64,000 nucleotides of DNA from Parapristionchus giblindavisi (GCA_943737045.1 CALSFV010000276.1:1-64000), one strand, 5' to 3'; numbered from the stretch's first letter, positions 48,867 to 63,813 are shown. The notes: a model not told the origin generated them from the letters alone. Numbers and translations: made by a program.

Positions 48867-48875
48867 AGCAAAGTC

Positions 48876-51800
48876 TCTTTAGTTAAGGTAGTCTTAGTAT
48901 TAGTTCCCGTGATACTATATTCATCTATTTATAGATTTAAGGTAGTCTTAGCGTTAGTCCCCGTGATACTATATTGATCTACTTATTCATTCTATCGATT
49001 GATTTACCATTCACACTTAGCAAAGTTTCTTTAGTTAAGGTAGTCTTAGCGTTAGTCCCCGTGATACTATATTCATCTACTTAAAGATTTAAGGTAGTCT
49101 TAGCGTTAGTTCCCATGACACTATATTGATCTACTTATTCATTCTATCGATTGATTTACCATTCACACTTAGCAAAGTTTCTTTAGTTAAGGTAGTCTTA
49201 GCGTTAGTCCCCGTGATACTATATTCATCTACTTAAAGATTTAAGGTAGTCTTAGCGTTAGTTCCCATGACACTATATTGATCTACTTATTCATTCTATC
49301 GATTGATTTACCATTCACACTTAGCAAAGTTTCTTTAGTTAAGGTAGTCTTAGCGTTAGTCCCCGCGATACTATATTGATCTACTTAAAGATTTAAGGTA
49401 GTCTTAGCGTTAGTTCCCGTGACACTATATTGATCTACTTAAAGATTTAAGGTAGTCTTAGCGTTAGTTCCCGTGACACTATATTGATCTACTTACTGTT
49501 TCTATTGATTGATTTACCATTCACACTTAGCAAAGTTTCTTTAGTTAAGGTAGTCTTAGCGTTAGTTCCCGTGATACTATATTGATCTACTTAAAGATTT
49601 AAGGTAGTCTTAGCGTTAGTTCCCGTGACACTATATTGATCTACTTACTGTTTCTATTGATTGATTTACCATTCACACTTAGCAAAGTTTCTTTAGTTAA
49701 GGTAGTCTTAGCGTTAGTTCCCGTGACACTATATTGATCTACTTACTGTTTCTATCGATTGATTTACCATTCACACTTAGCAAAGTTTCTTTAGTTAAGG
49801 TAGTCTTAGCGTTAGACCCGTGATACTATATTGATCTACTTAAAGATTTAAGGTAGTCTTAGCGTTAGTCCCCGTGATACTATATTGATCTACTTATAGA
49901 TTTAAGGTAGTCTTATCGTTAGTTCTCATGATACTATATTGTAGTTTATAATAATAACAATAATAATAATAATATATTTATCGCATCTTGGAGAAGAGAG
50001 AAAAGAAGTAAGAAAAAAGAACAATGAAAATGCATATTAAGACAAGAAGTTGCGACGATATAGTTGCAATTACTGAATTACAACTTTTACATAATCACTA
50101 AATACATAAGGAGAGATCGATGATCAATAGTTCGATCTATATTGATCTACTTATTCATTCTATCGATTGAGTTACCATTCACCCCCATCGACGTTTCTTT
50201 AGTTAAGGTAGTCTTAGAGTTAGTTCCCGTGACACTATATTGATCTACTTAAAGATTTAAGGTAGTCTTAGCGTTAGTTCCCGTGACACTATATTGATCT
50301 ACTTAAAGATTTAAGGTAGTCTTAGCGTTAGTTCCCGTGACACTATATTGATCTACTTAAAGATTTAAGGTAGTCTTAGCGTTAGTTCCCGTGACACTAT
50401 TGATCTACTTACTGTATCGATGTATCGACTACTTACTATCGATTGATTTACCATTCACACTTAGCAAAGTTTCTTTAGTTAAGGTAGTCTTAGCGTTAGT
50501 CCCCGTGATACTATATTGATCTACTTATAGATTTAAGGTGGTCTTAACGTTAGTTCCCATGACACTATATTGATCTACTTACTGTTTCTATCGATTGAGT
50601 TACCATTCACACTTAGCAAAGTTTCTTTAGTTAAGGTAGTCTTAGCGTTTGTCCCCGCGATACTATATTGATCTACTTAAAGATTTAAGGTAGTCTTAGC
50701 GTTAGTTCCCGTGACACTATATTGATCTACTTAAAGATTTAAGGTAGTCTTAGCGTTAGTTCCCGTGACACTATATTGATCTACTTACTGTTTCTATTGA
50801 TTGATTTACCATTCACACTTAGCAAAGTTTCTTTAGTTAAGGCAGTCTTAGCGTTAGTTCCCGTGATACTATATTGATCTACTTAAAGATTTAAGGTAGT
50901 CTTAGCGTTAGTTCCCGTGACACTATATTGATCTACTTACTGTTTCTATCGATTGAGTTACCATTCACACTTAGCAAAGTTTCTTTAGTTAAGGTAGTCT
51001 TAGCGTTAGTCCCCGTGATACTATATTGATCTACTTATAGATTTAAGGTAGTCTTAGCGTTAGTTCCCGTGATACTATATTGATCTACTTATTCATTCTA
51101 TCGATTGATTTACCATTCACACTTAGCAAAGTTTCTTTAGTTAAGGTAGTCTTAGCGTTAGTCCCCGTGATACTATATTGAACTACTTAAAGATTTAAGG
51201 TAGTCTTAGCGTTAGTTCCCGTGATACTATATTGAACTACTTAAAGATTTAAGGTAGTCTTAGCGTTAGTCCCGTGATACTATATTGATCTACTTAAAGA
51301 TTTAAGGTAGTCTTAGCGTTAGTTCCCGTGATACTATATTGAACTACTTAAAGATTTAAGGTAGTCTTAGCGTTAGTTCCCGTGACACTATATTGATCTA
51401 CTTAAAGATTTAAGGTAGTCTTAGCGTTAGTTCCCGTGACACTATTGATCTACTTACTGTATCGATGTATCGACTACTTACTATCGATTGATTTACCATT
51501 CACACTTAGCAAAGTTTCTTTAGTTAAGGTAGTCTTAGCGTTAGTCCCGTGATACTATATTGATCTACTTAAAGATTTAAGGTAGTCTTAGCGTTAGTTC
51601 CCATGACACTATATTGATCTACTTATTCATTCTATCGATTGATTTACCATTCACACTTAGCAAAGTTTCTTTAGTTAAGGTAGTCTTAGCGTTAGTCCCC
51701 GCGATACTATATTGATCTACTTAAAGATTTAAGGTAGTCTTAGCGTTAGTTCCCGTGACACTATATTGATCTACTTAAAGATTTAAGGTAGTCTTAGCGT

Positions 51801-53310
51801 TAGTTCCCGTGACACTATATTGATCTACTTACTGTTTCTATTGATTGATTTACCATTCACACTTAGCAAAGTTTCTTTAGTTAAGGTAGTCTTAGCGTTA
51901 GTTCCCGTGATACTATATTGATCTACTTAAAGATTTAAGGTAGTCTTAGCGTTAGTTCCCGTGACACTATATTGATCTACTTACTGTTTCTATTGATTGA
52001 TTTACCATTCACACTTAGCAAAGTTTCTTTAGTTAAGGTAGTCTTAGCGTTAGTTCCCGTGACACTATATTGATCTACTTACTGTTTCTATCGATTGATT
52101 TACCATTCACACTTAGCAAAGTTTCTTTAGTTAAGGTAGTCTTAGCGTTAGACCCGTGATACTATATTGATCTACTTAAAGATTTAAGGTAGTCTTAGCG
52201 TTAGTCCCCGTGATACTATATTGATCTACTTATAGATTTAAGGTAGTCTTATCGTTAGTTCTCATGATACTATATTGTAGTTTATAATAATAACAATAAT
52301 AATAATAATATATTTATCGCATCTTGGAGAAGAGAGAAAAGAAGTAAGAAAAGAGAACAATAAAAATGCATATTAAGACAAGAAGTTGCGACGATATAGT
52401 TGCAATTACTGAATTACAACTTTTACATAATCACTAAATACATAAGGAGAGATCGATGATCAATAGCTCGATCTATATTGATCTACTTATTCATTCTATC
52501 GATTGAGTTACCATTCACTCCCATCGACGTTTCTTTAGTTAAAGTAGTCTTAGCGTTAGTTCCCGTGACACTATTGATCTACTTACTGTTTCTATCGATT
52601 GATTTACCATTCACATTTAGCAAAGTTTCTTTAGTTAAGGTAGTCTTAGCGTTAGTCCCCGTGATACTATATTGAACTACTTAAAGATTTAAGGTAGTCT
52701 TAGCGTTAGTTCCCGTGATACTATATCGAACTACTTAAAGATTTAAGGTAGTCTTAGCGTTAGTTCCCGTGATACTATATTGATCTACTTAAAGATTTAA
52801 GGTAGTCTTAGCGTTAGTTCCCGTGATACTATATTGAACTACTTAAAGATTTAAGGTATTCTTAGCGTTAGTTCCCGTGATACTATATTGAACTACTTAA
52901 AGATTTAAGGTTGTCTTAGCGTTAGTCCCGTGATACTATATTGATCTACTTAACGATTTAAGGTAGTCTTATCGTTAGTTCTCATGATACTATATTGTAG
53001 TTTATAATAATAACAATAATAATAATAATATATTTATCGCATCTTGGAGAAGAGAGAAAAGAAGTAAGAAAAGAGAACAATAAAAATGCATATTAAGACA
53101 AGAAGTTGCGACGATATAGTTGCAATTACTGAATTGCAACTTTTACATAATCACTAAATACATAAGGAGAGATCGATGATCAATAGCTCGATCTATATTG
53201 ATCTACTTATTCATTCTATCGATTGAGTTACCATTCACCCCCATCGACGTTTCTTTAGTTAAGGTAGTCTTAGCGTTAGTTCCTATGATACCGTATTGAT
53301 CCACTTAACA
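48876..53310 (+). repeat. 4.4-kb minisatellite with higher-order structure
   Basis: The basic 54-bp unit runs from one GGTAGTCTTAGCGTTAGT to the next (for example 50261, 50315, 50369) and contains CCCGTGACACTATATTGATC. A 98-bp variant adds about 44 bp with CATTCACACTTAGCAAAG. The two alternate in irregular blocks. A non-repetitive AT-rich insert of about 230 bp (TTTATAATAATAACAATAAT, then GAGAGATCGATGATCAATAG) recurs three times, near 49925-50150, 52262-52478 and 52983-53200, showing that larger blocks were duplicated. Short open frames here are artefacts. Confidence 0.95.
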
Positions 53311-53351
53311 TCTTCCGCAGCGCTAAACAATTACCATTAGCAAAAAATTAT

Positions 53352-53411
53352 AGGGGGGGTTCGGGGGGTTTCCCCCCGATAGTCGCGCCGAGCTTGCGAG
53401 GCGCGGCTAGT
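53352..53411 (+). mobile_element. GC-rich hairpins ending in CTAG-T, possible Helitron 3' terminus
   Basis: GGGGGGTTTCCCCCC and CGCGCC-N10-GGCGCG form two adjacent hairpins, then GCTAGT. Helitrons end in a GC-rich hairpin followed by CTRR next to T, and CTAG fits. Here the hairpin is only 1 bp from CTAG rather than the usual 10 or so. No 5' TC end or Rep/helicase was found. Confidence 0.35.
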
Positions 53412-53621
53412 TTTCTCAGATAGAGTGATATATGATTCTTGTTTGGTCACGTCGGCATACTCGCCATGGAAGTTTTTCAACTAAATAATGTTGTTCTCGT
53501 TGCATACTAGTTTGTATTCTACTTTTCAAAGTATTTTGCTAGTTGAGTAGACTGTAGATGTTTTCGCTCCTTCATTAACTGTGCTCATTAATTGTTGTTT
53601 TTCATTAATTTATTGTTACAG

Positions 53622-54318
53622 GGATATCTCGGCTCTCTCAAGATGGACCCGCTCAATTCACCTCTACTAGAACGGTAAGCATCTTACTACTTATGAAATG
53701 TCAAGGGTATTTAATTGTAAGTGTTAAGTATTTGTGTCAATTAAGTCGTAAGGCATCGTTTACCTTACGTGCCTACGCCGTAACCTCATCCGCCGCATCT
53801 CCGTCGTTACGGCGGAGGTTACAGCGTACGAGAATCTGGAGCAAGCTTGCCGCAAACATGTAACAGTCTCGTAAATTTCGAATAAATTGCTCCGTTGTTG
53901 CCTTCACAACGACAGTTTCAAATTAATTTACTTTCAACTTGCTTCGTTGTTGCGTTAGAGCTCTGTTTAGGGTTAATTGCCGATTATTTGTTTCATCCTT
54001 GCTCTATTTATGGAGCATGGATGAAGCAAGTTGCTTCAAATATATTTTACTTGTTTTGTGCCGAGCATGTTTGCGGCAAGGTGCCGAGCATGTTTGCGGC
54101 TTGGGTCAGGTTGCGGTGATATTCCCCGTAAGTTTGCCCGATACTTGCGGCAAGCTTGCTCCACATTCTCTGTGTAAGGCAAATGTAAAGATGCATTAGC
54201 TATCATTGTTTATCGATTAACTTTGTTCATTGTACCTTGTTTAGGTGTGCGTCTTCTACTACCAGTTCGCCGTCCATCACGCTAAAAGCCGACATCGGAT
54301 GCCCCTTCCCCGTGTAGC
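53622..54318 (+). other. Possible two-exon small gene or captured exons
   Basis: A stretch after ATTGTTACAG at 53622 is bounded by GTAAGC at about 53676. A second begins after TTGTTTAG at 54244. Joined, two frames stay open to a stop (one containing MDPLNSPLLER, the other ending PLPRVAV). With two possible frames and no domain I do not assign a product. It lies inside the candidate 11-kb element. Confidence 0.2.
53754..54196. mobile_element. CGTTACATTTGCC-family MITE enlarged by a nested inverted-repeat element
   Basis: GCATCGTTTACCTTACGTGC on the left and GGCAAATGTAAAGATGC on the right are the family ends. Inside, GAATCTGGAGCAAGCTTGCC (53831) and GGCAAGCTTGCTCCACATTC (about 54150) are inverted repeats of a second element of about 340 bp. 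Confidence 0.75.
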
Positions 54319-54436
54319 TGTATAGACTTTCACCATAAAGTCGTAGGACGCTTTATTTCATTTTTTTTTGTAACTTAATCTAGGAAAGATATCAAGATAG
54401 TTTAGTCAATGTGTGCAACTAATCAAAAAGTACAAC

Positions 54437-56171
54437 CATGATGTGTTGGCATAATTAAATTAGTTCACTGCTGCATAATTATGACGCATTCGGAGTGCGC
54501 TTTTCGAACACGTATGTTCTTTATTGAATAGTTCTGTTCTTCTGAAACGTCGTGAGAATGGAGGCGTCGGCACTACTGCAGAAACCCAGATTGGGGGTGG
54601 GGCCTGAAGTAGAGGGTAGAAGGCATATCCTCCCCGGTTGGACTGGCCGTTGATTACCCAACACTCCTTGACATAATTCTTGAACATTATCTCTTTATGA
54701 CGTAGCGTCCATATTGGGCAGTGTTTATATCTGATTCCTAATCAGTACCGAAGACTGTTTTCACAAGGGAAGTGTAAGAAATATCTTTTAGACCTATGGA
54801 CGAGAATATTTTTCCTCGATAGCTATAAGCAAGACAAGGTCGGAACCAAAAAATCAGCGGCTGGCATGCACTTTCCGATTTTATATAATTAATTATATTT
54901 TGTACATTCGAACGCGTTGTTTTCAGGCTATGTAGGCAATGAAATAAGACTCCCCTGATAGAACCCTTGAAAGACAAGCGAACACATGGCGGCATGGTGT
55001 GGTGGTAGTTTGCTCTCTTCATGATCATTGTGTGGGTGGTTCGAATTCACCTATAGACATTTTTCTTTTGCTAATTTTTAAACGTTTCGGATTTGTAATT
55101 TTGATCAGAAAAAAAATTTAAAATCTTTTTCACAGTTTGTATGTATTATAGCTGTTGAACTTGAACTTTATTCTTTAAGAAAACAAAAAAATAAAGCTTG
55201 TCCAACATTTCGTTAATATCACAACGGTCATTTGATTTTGGGAAAGAGTTTATATGTACCAAGCGGCTACGGAAGAATAGCTATTTCATAACTTCTGCAT
55301 TCAATGTTTGGCCAAACTATCTAAACCACGCTTCTATTACTCGGGAACAATGAATCATTATGATTCTGTTTGAAATGCTCCAAATGTGATTGAATAGCCA
55401 ACTCCAATACGGCAATGTTATGGCAACAGGCTTGTGGCAAAATTTAAAAAAAATGTCTGATCAAAATTACAAATCCGAAACGTTTAAAAAATAGCAAAAG
55501 TATCCATATGTGAATTCGAACCACCCACACAATGATCAAGAAGAGAGCACACTACCACCACACCACGCCGCCTTGTGTTCACTTGTCTTTCAAGGGTTCT
55601 ATCAGGGGAGTCTTATTTCATTGCCTACATAGCCTGAAAACAACGCGTTCGAATGTACAAAATATAATAAATTATATAAAATCGGAAAGTGCATGCCAGC
55701 CGCTGATTTTTTGGTTCCGACCTTATATTGCCTATAGCTATCGAGGAAAAATATCCCCATCCATAGGTCTAAAAGATATTTCTTACACTTCCCTTGTCAG
55801 TCATGTTACTGCCATCTCATGTGAAGATAACAAGCCCAAAATATCACCTTATTAGTTCTGATTCTTGTCAGACCCGCAGCAAACGTTCTAACTACTCAAT
55901 CTCAACACGTAGGCTTATGCTGCCCTCGTAGGACCCATAGTTTTAAATGACCAGAACGGTAGGATCTCTAAGTCTTAAAAAATGTTTTGTGTTTCAAATT
56001 TGCAGCCCGTTACAGCTTGAAATCGGATTCCGAGCTATTTCATTTTTTTTGCATGGGCAGCCCTAGGTGAGGTTTCCATTTCAATAAAGAACATACGTGC
56101 TCGAAAAGTGTACTTCGATTGCGTCATTACTATGCAACAGTGAACTAATTTAAATATAGCAACACATCATG
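54437..56171. mobile_element. 1.7-kb palindromic element with tRNA-like arms
   Basis: CATGATGTGTTGG and CCAACACATCATG-like ends pair, as do AGTTCACTG and GAACATACGTGCTCG-type segments further in. Long inner arms pair from about 54770-55110 to 55450-55800. Each carries a tRNA-like stretch (GGTGTGGTGGTAGTTTGC, then GTGGTTCGAATTCAC at 54995-55052 and complement at 55508-55570). The centre is unique. Confidence 0.85.
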
Positions 56172-57059
56172 ATTCCTTGATGAATTACAAACCTTGACTC
56201 TGCTTGATTGCTTTCCCGGATCAAAAGTTACAAAACAATATCTAAAAAGAGCGTTCCATGACTTATACTGTTGTTGTTGCTATTCAATAGAAGATTGTAC
56301 ATTGTTTTCATATGAGTCCGCTTGCGAGAGAACCGAGCATAGCCAGTGGGGTCTAGCCCAGTTAAAAATCAAATTTTAGCGATCGGGTTCTCAAGGTTGT
56401 TGATGATGGTGGTCATGTTCATTTTGAACTTAATTTTCCAACCCCCGTAAGTTTAACTGGAATACTGATCGGAATTTGAATTCCCGGACCTTTGTCGCGC
56501 TTTCCGCTGTCGGGTTTCCAGGTGGGATTTAATGCCCGGAAACTCGCCGATTTCGGTTTTTTACTCTTTTAATTCGCCATAAATCCATTCTGGTCCGATC
56601 TATGCAGGTCGCGTTTTACACTTTGAGAGAAGTTTTTGAAAATTTTTCTTGAAAAATGAATTCGACAGGTTCGTCATCAAATTTTGCCCCGGGAACATTG
56701 TCGCAAAATTTTTGCATTGATAGATTCAAAGAAACAATTGAAATCGTGATTTAGGCGCGAAGGAGTATGGTAAATATCAATATACAAAATGATTATGTCC
56801 ATCGTCATCAGCATAGTCGAAAAACCCAGAAAAGCGCGATGTTATTGTTATAAATAAAATAAGAAGTAATAATATTGTTAGAAGTTATATTTTGTTAGTG
56901 ATACAAAATCAATTAAATGTTTATTGTTCGTTTCATTTTCTTGTCACGTTGTAATCGATTTGTAAATATTGTGTGTTATGAGAATAAAGAAGTTAATTGA
57001 TGTATGTATAAAACATTTAAATGGGTAATAAACATAAATGGAATTGGAATAAAAGTAAG
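56172..57059. other. No gene seen
   Basis: Unique AT-rich DNA between the palindrome and the right subterminal repeats of the candidate 11-kb element. Confidence 0.45.
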
Positions 57060-57453
57060 CAAATAAAGGGCTAAACTTTTAGTGGTCGAGCCAAATTATT
57101 GGCCAAATTATTGGCCGCACTTGAAAAGTTGAGCCATTAATTTGGACTAAAGTTTAGCGAAAAGTTTAGTGGGGCCATTATTATGACCAAATTATTGGCC
57201 CCACTTGAAAAGTTGAGCCATTAATTGGGACCAAAGTTTGGCGAAAAGTTTAGTGGGGCCATTATTTTGACCAAATTAATGGCTCAACTTTTCAAGTGGG
57301 GCTTGTCTGGTAGCCAAATTCGAGACTCAACTTCTAACAAATTATTGGCCCCACTTTGACCAAATTATTGGCCCCCCTAAAAATGCGGAGTAAGTGTTTG
57401 AACTTTAATATTGTTTTTTTTAAACGTAATGTTTTGGTAAAAGTAAACAATAC

Positions 57454-57586
57454 CTTTCCCTTGATTATATGACCCAACGCTCCAGTAAATTGGATCGCGA
57501 AAGTAAACTGATCCATGCAGTTCATCTCGTTTTGGGCAGAAATGGGGAGCCGCTCGTTGAACAGCGCTGTATGGGACTTTGATCAA
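57454..57586 (-). CDS. Candidate orphan exon beside the right end of the 11-kb element
   Basis: On the minus strand TTATTTTTAG precedes 44 open codons (with APHFCPKRDELHG and YFRDPIYWSVGSYNQG), followed by GGTATTG. Both splice sites are acceptable. I recognise no family, and no upstream or downstream exon could be joined with confidence. The left side of the exon abuts the element after 63 bp, so an insertion may have broken the gene. Confidence 0.25.
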
Positions 57587-57599
57587 CTAAAAATAAGCA

Positions 57600-59018
57600 A
57601 TGATAACATCTTTACATAAATAATCGCCAATTAATGTAAAATTATGCATATCGATATCTCCGATATGCTCATCTTCAAGACGTTATTATGTGATATATGG
57701 ATAAGAATGTACTACCTTACTTGTTTGTGATTTCATTGATGAATATTTGACAGTTATTAGACTTCAACAGAACAAATATACTTACTTATAGGGACAAATA
57801 TGAAGTATGTGACTGCACGTGAACAACGGAGAAACGTCCTCGTATTCCATCGGAAAGAGTTATTCTTTTAGAGATCGCCATTTTGTCAGAAAAGTCTCTT
57901 ACGTCCACACAAGCTCGTTGTTTCTGAATACCGACCTAAACGTATTGAAGGTTTTATAACGAGGAAGATCCCTTACAAGTGTTTATCAGTTTATTTTAAA
58001 CCACTACACACTAAGCAGCTGTCATCAAATAGATCGAAATAAAGGTCTGATAAGCATTGGGAGAGATGATGGACAGGTGCTTACATTAGTAAGAAAGGTA
58101 CTATGACGGATGAGAACCGATGAATAATAACCGGCATTATGATAACCATTTGTATATGAGAGACAACCGCAAATGAATAGACACAGTATGCAAATGGTTA
58201 TCATCCAGTCGGTTATTATTCATCGGTTCTCATCCGACGTAGTGTCACAACAAACACAGGAAAATCTTTGGTCGCTTTGTTTAACCAATAATCTATTTGG
58301 AGGCTGCAAGAGTTCGATAACATGAAGATCACATCATGTTAAACTAGGAAGAACGTATTAGAATACTTGTTTATAAACTTAGATGAAATTATACCTCAAT
58401 TGATTATTTAAGAAAATTCTTCCATTTCGCATTTACATTTATGATGAAATTAATCGAGTGTGTAAGCACTGAATTACACACAAATAAGAAAAGAAATGAT
58501 AATTAACACGCAAAGGAAAATGAATAAACTTGGTTTATCAACAAAAAAAATCCATTTTCTAATATCAAAAACTAAAGATAGAAGGGTATACAATGAATGA
58601 TGGCTTATGATTTTATACGGCCTTTTATCATCACTACACCGAAACATAAGAGAAAGATAAATATGATTGACAGGATTTGTGACTTATTGTTTTAACGACT
58701 TATTGTTTTTTTTTGTTTAAAAACTTGTGAGTTGAAATACTACAAGAGAAAGCTATCAGTGTACAGTATCGACCAAACGTGGGGAAGGAATAGGAAAATG
58801 GTTGAATGAAAAGCGAATATAGATAGTAGGACGAGAATGAGATAAATATAGAGATGTGCACTGATAAGGGAGAAGAGAGATTTACAATGCAAATATGACA
58901 ATAATGAGTTCGTGCAAATTCAAGAAAAACTACGAAATTTAGAGTCCTTATTTCATATCTATTGTTATTCTTTTTAATTATATGTATGCTAAAGTTTTTC
59001 TTTTACCATCTTTCTCAA
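57600..59018. other. Intergenic DNA, no gene supported
   Basis: Apart from the foldback at 58107-58236 it is AT-rich unique sequence. The ATG-led frame at about 57888-57793 on the minus strand ends after 31 codons. Confidence 0.45.
58107..58236. mobile_element. 130-bp foldback MITE
   Basis: CGGATGAGAACCGATGAATA at the left and its complement at the right pair. The inner TGATAACCATTTG also pairs. No target duplication is evident. Confidence 0.85.
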
Positions 59019-59095
59019 CTTCTCCGTTGGTCTCGTTACTTCGGCACTTCTTCGGTTTCTGGAGAAGTGCCGAAGTAACGAGACCAACGGAGAAG
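59019..59095. repeat. Perfect 33-bp hairpin repeat beside poly-G runs
   Basis: 59019-59051 and 59063-59095 are exact complements with an 11-nt loop. CTTCGGTTTCTGG in the loop recurs inverted as CCAGAAACCGAAG at 59154-59166, after two poly-G runs (59118-59127, 59140-59150). Confidence 0.92.
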
Positions 59096-59520
59096 ATCGA
59101 AAAGATCGAAATGGAGTGGGGGGGGGGAGGTGAATGAGGGGGGGGGGGGGTGGCCAGAAACCGAAGAAGTTCCGTTACTTCCATTATTCTTCTATATGGC
59201 CAGTCATATTTCTTTTTCTCTCTTCTTTGTCTTTATCTTCATTGTCCATTCAGTAATGAACATATGATATTTTGTATGAAAAGCAACAAAGTCAAAAATC
59301 AAGTCTTCCATTTATTCAATATTCTATAATATTTAAGAATGTCAATTGTTTGTCTCTGACGTTCCTGTTACTGCCTCTGCTTTGATGTAATATTATAGGA
59401 AATTTATTCAAGTTTAGTTATAATGAAATATTTATTCAAGTTCTTCTTGAATGAACATTCATGCGATTTACGCATACAATATACACAACACTTAAAATAT
59501 AAATCAAAAACAAAAAGAGA

Positions 59521-61897
<2,377 letters not shown>

Positions 61898-63150
61898 TGT
61901 CGATCTGTTATTGGTCCTTGCTTATTGCCGTTATATATGTATTCTTTATCTCTAGTTTTCGAACACAATAACCACCTAGCACCCCGCGTTTGCTCAGGCC
62001 AGCTTAGCTTTATCATTCAACACTATTCTAACGTACCTGTTATGGTGTTTTCTTTTTTTCAAAACATCGTTTGTTATGATAGCTGATGATCCATGATTTA
62101 TTTGTTGTTCTGACGGAAAAGAATGTGATACAAAGAGGAAGTGCTATGACTCTTCGATTTTTGGCCAAATAGGTGCATTTTGCACTCATTTTTTTCTCTC
62201 TTTTCTATAACTTTTCCCATGAACTGTGATTAAATATCGACCGCTGAAATTCAGATATCATATCTACGTTTAAGGTGATGCTTATCTTTACATATGATTA
62301 ATCGAGTCTTGATTTTACCGTAAGGTTCTCCAATTGGACTAGCATCGTTGTTAAAAATTGTCTATTGTGTATGACTCTCTCAATTCGCGTTTATGGAGGG
62401 TGAATGCGCTGGACTGTAGGTCTTAATAAATCATACGAAGTCAGCACGCGTACGTTATTTATATTATATAACCATGCAATATTGAAATAGTTAATTATAA
62501 GACCCGATGTTTCGGCCAGGGGTTCCAGAAAGCGGATGTTGAAACTAAAAGAAAATAAACACAATATGAGTGAGAGAACGTAAACAATGGTGAGTGTTGC
62601 TTTATTTTCTTTTATTTTTGCAACTTTTTAACAGTGATTGACTATTCGTAACGGATGAAAGTGCGAGGAGAGATAGTGATAATGGGCATGGAATGAAGAT
62701 CAGAGAGTAAGTGTAAGCTCTCGCTTATGAGAGAACTCTGAACTTCCTCCCTTCATATTCTTCCCACATCATACATATTCCATCTTTGACTGGGACCAAC
62801 TACATTATGCTGATTGTTGGTAAAGTTCTCTCTCTCTCTCCTGAAATATATATTCGGAATGTTCTTCTTATTCTCTTCTTATTCTCTTCCTTTATACATA
62901 TATATTGCATTAATTTCAAAGAAGAAGATGCTTCAATATTCTCATCGACATTACTTAAATCATTAAACTTAATTTTATAAATTATCTTCATGCTAAGCGT
63001 GGAGACAAATATTTATAATGTAATGTCTTTTAACCAATGTTAAATTGCCAGGAACAAAGTTTCTATGTAAAAGCAATTCCAATTCAATGCACAAGGTGAA
63101 CAGAAAACTGTCGATCTTAAGTACACTGTTTATTTAATTTCATGGATTGA
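61898..63150. other. Intergenic region, no gene seen
   Basis: Probably the promoter of the protease gene plus the 3' flank of the CUB gene. A short CT run lies at 62828-62841. No exon-like frames are found on either strand. Confidence 0.45.
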
Positions 63151-63813
63151 TTACAAATTGTACAATCCAATCGAGAATCCTCTTCCACGATTCTTTGATT
63201 TGGCAATGAATTCCATAGTGAAGACTGGTCCAGTTGATTGATATGTACGAACCATGGCGTTACTCTGACCGGTCACACTGAAATGTTATAATAGACTCAA
63301 AGTTTTGTTTCAACATTTTAGATAGTTTGATGAAATTAATAGGTGAGTAAAGAAACCGATTACATATCAGACAAAGGTCTCGGTTTTACCATCAAGCCTA
63401 TATAGACAAATAACATTTTGCAGATTAGATTTTGAGAGCGTTAGTTTTGCATAATCTTTTTAATCGAATATCAGATGACAGAATCAGTTAAAAGTATGGC
63501 ATACTCTATTTATAATACAATTAACTTTTAAAGGATCACTTACATATCAACGAAATTGGAATTAGTATTGGGTCCATCGTAGAGATAGAGGAAATCACCA
63601 GTGGCATCGAGATCCGTGAAATCTTTAAAGAAAATAACGAATGATTTGCTACTAATCGAAATGTACATCGAACAGTACAAATAATTTCCCTCTAACTTTA
63701 ATTAAATTAAGCTTACCGATTTCAATGGCTAGTCTTTTATTATTTTGCGAATAGAAAGAGTAGAGGCAATCGATATTCGAAGGATAAGTATTAGGCCAGT
63801 TTGGAGAGTAAAC
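63151..63813 (-). CDS. CUB-domain protein, C-terminal part (runs off the right edge)
   Basis: Three consecutive exons keep frame: 63813-63717, 63622-63544, 63277-63151. They read YSPNWPNTYPSNIDCLYSF, then DFLYLYDGPNTNSNFVD, then a closing strand with GRGFSIGLYNL and a stop. The order SPNWP.YP.N.DC, then L.L.DG......, then F.A......GF is that of a single CUB domain, an extracellular beta-sandwich found in secreted and membrane proteins. Nematodes have many such proteins with C-terminal CUB domains. The first Cys-containing strand and N-terminus lie beyond the window. The partner domains are unknown. Confidence 0.85.

Larger units (their letters stand above)
46231..57391. mobile_element. Candidate 11.2-kb composite element bounded by a 34-bp inverted repeat
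   Basis: The left end starts ACTCCGCATTTTTAGGGGGG. The right end is its complement, and 33 of 34 bases pair (46231-46264 with 57358-57391). Just inside both ends lie many copies of AGTTGAGCCATTAATTTGG and AAGTGGGGCCAATAATTTGG, as in transposons with subterminal binding sites. The interior holds palindromes, a minisatellite and nested MITEs, listed separately. No transposase or other long ORF was found. No perfect target duplication was found. GTGTCTG/GTGTTTG lies close to the ends. It could instead be two separate terminal fragments in opposite orientation. Confidence 0.55.

Noticed and set aside
48876..53310. CRISPR-like array of regular repeats
   Set aside because: Units are directly adjacent with no unique spacers, in a eukaryotic genome; this is a minisatellite.
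54738..55855. Paired 96- and 107-codon frames
   Set aside because: Inverted arms of a repeat that contains a tRNA-like sequence; not protein-coding.
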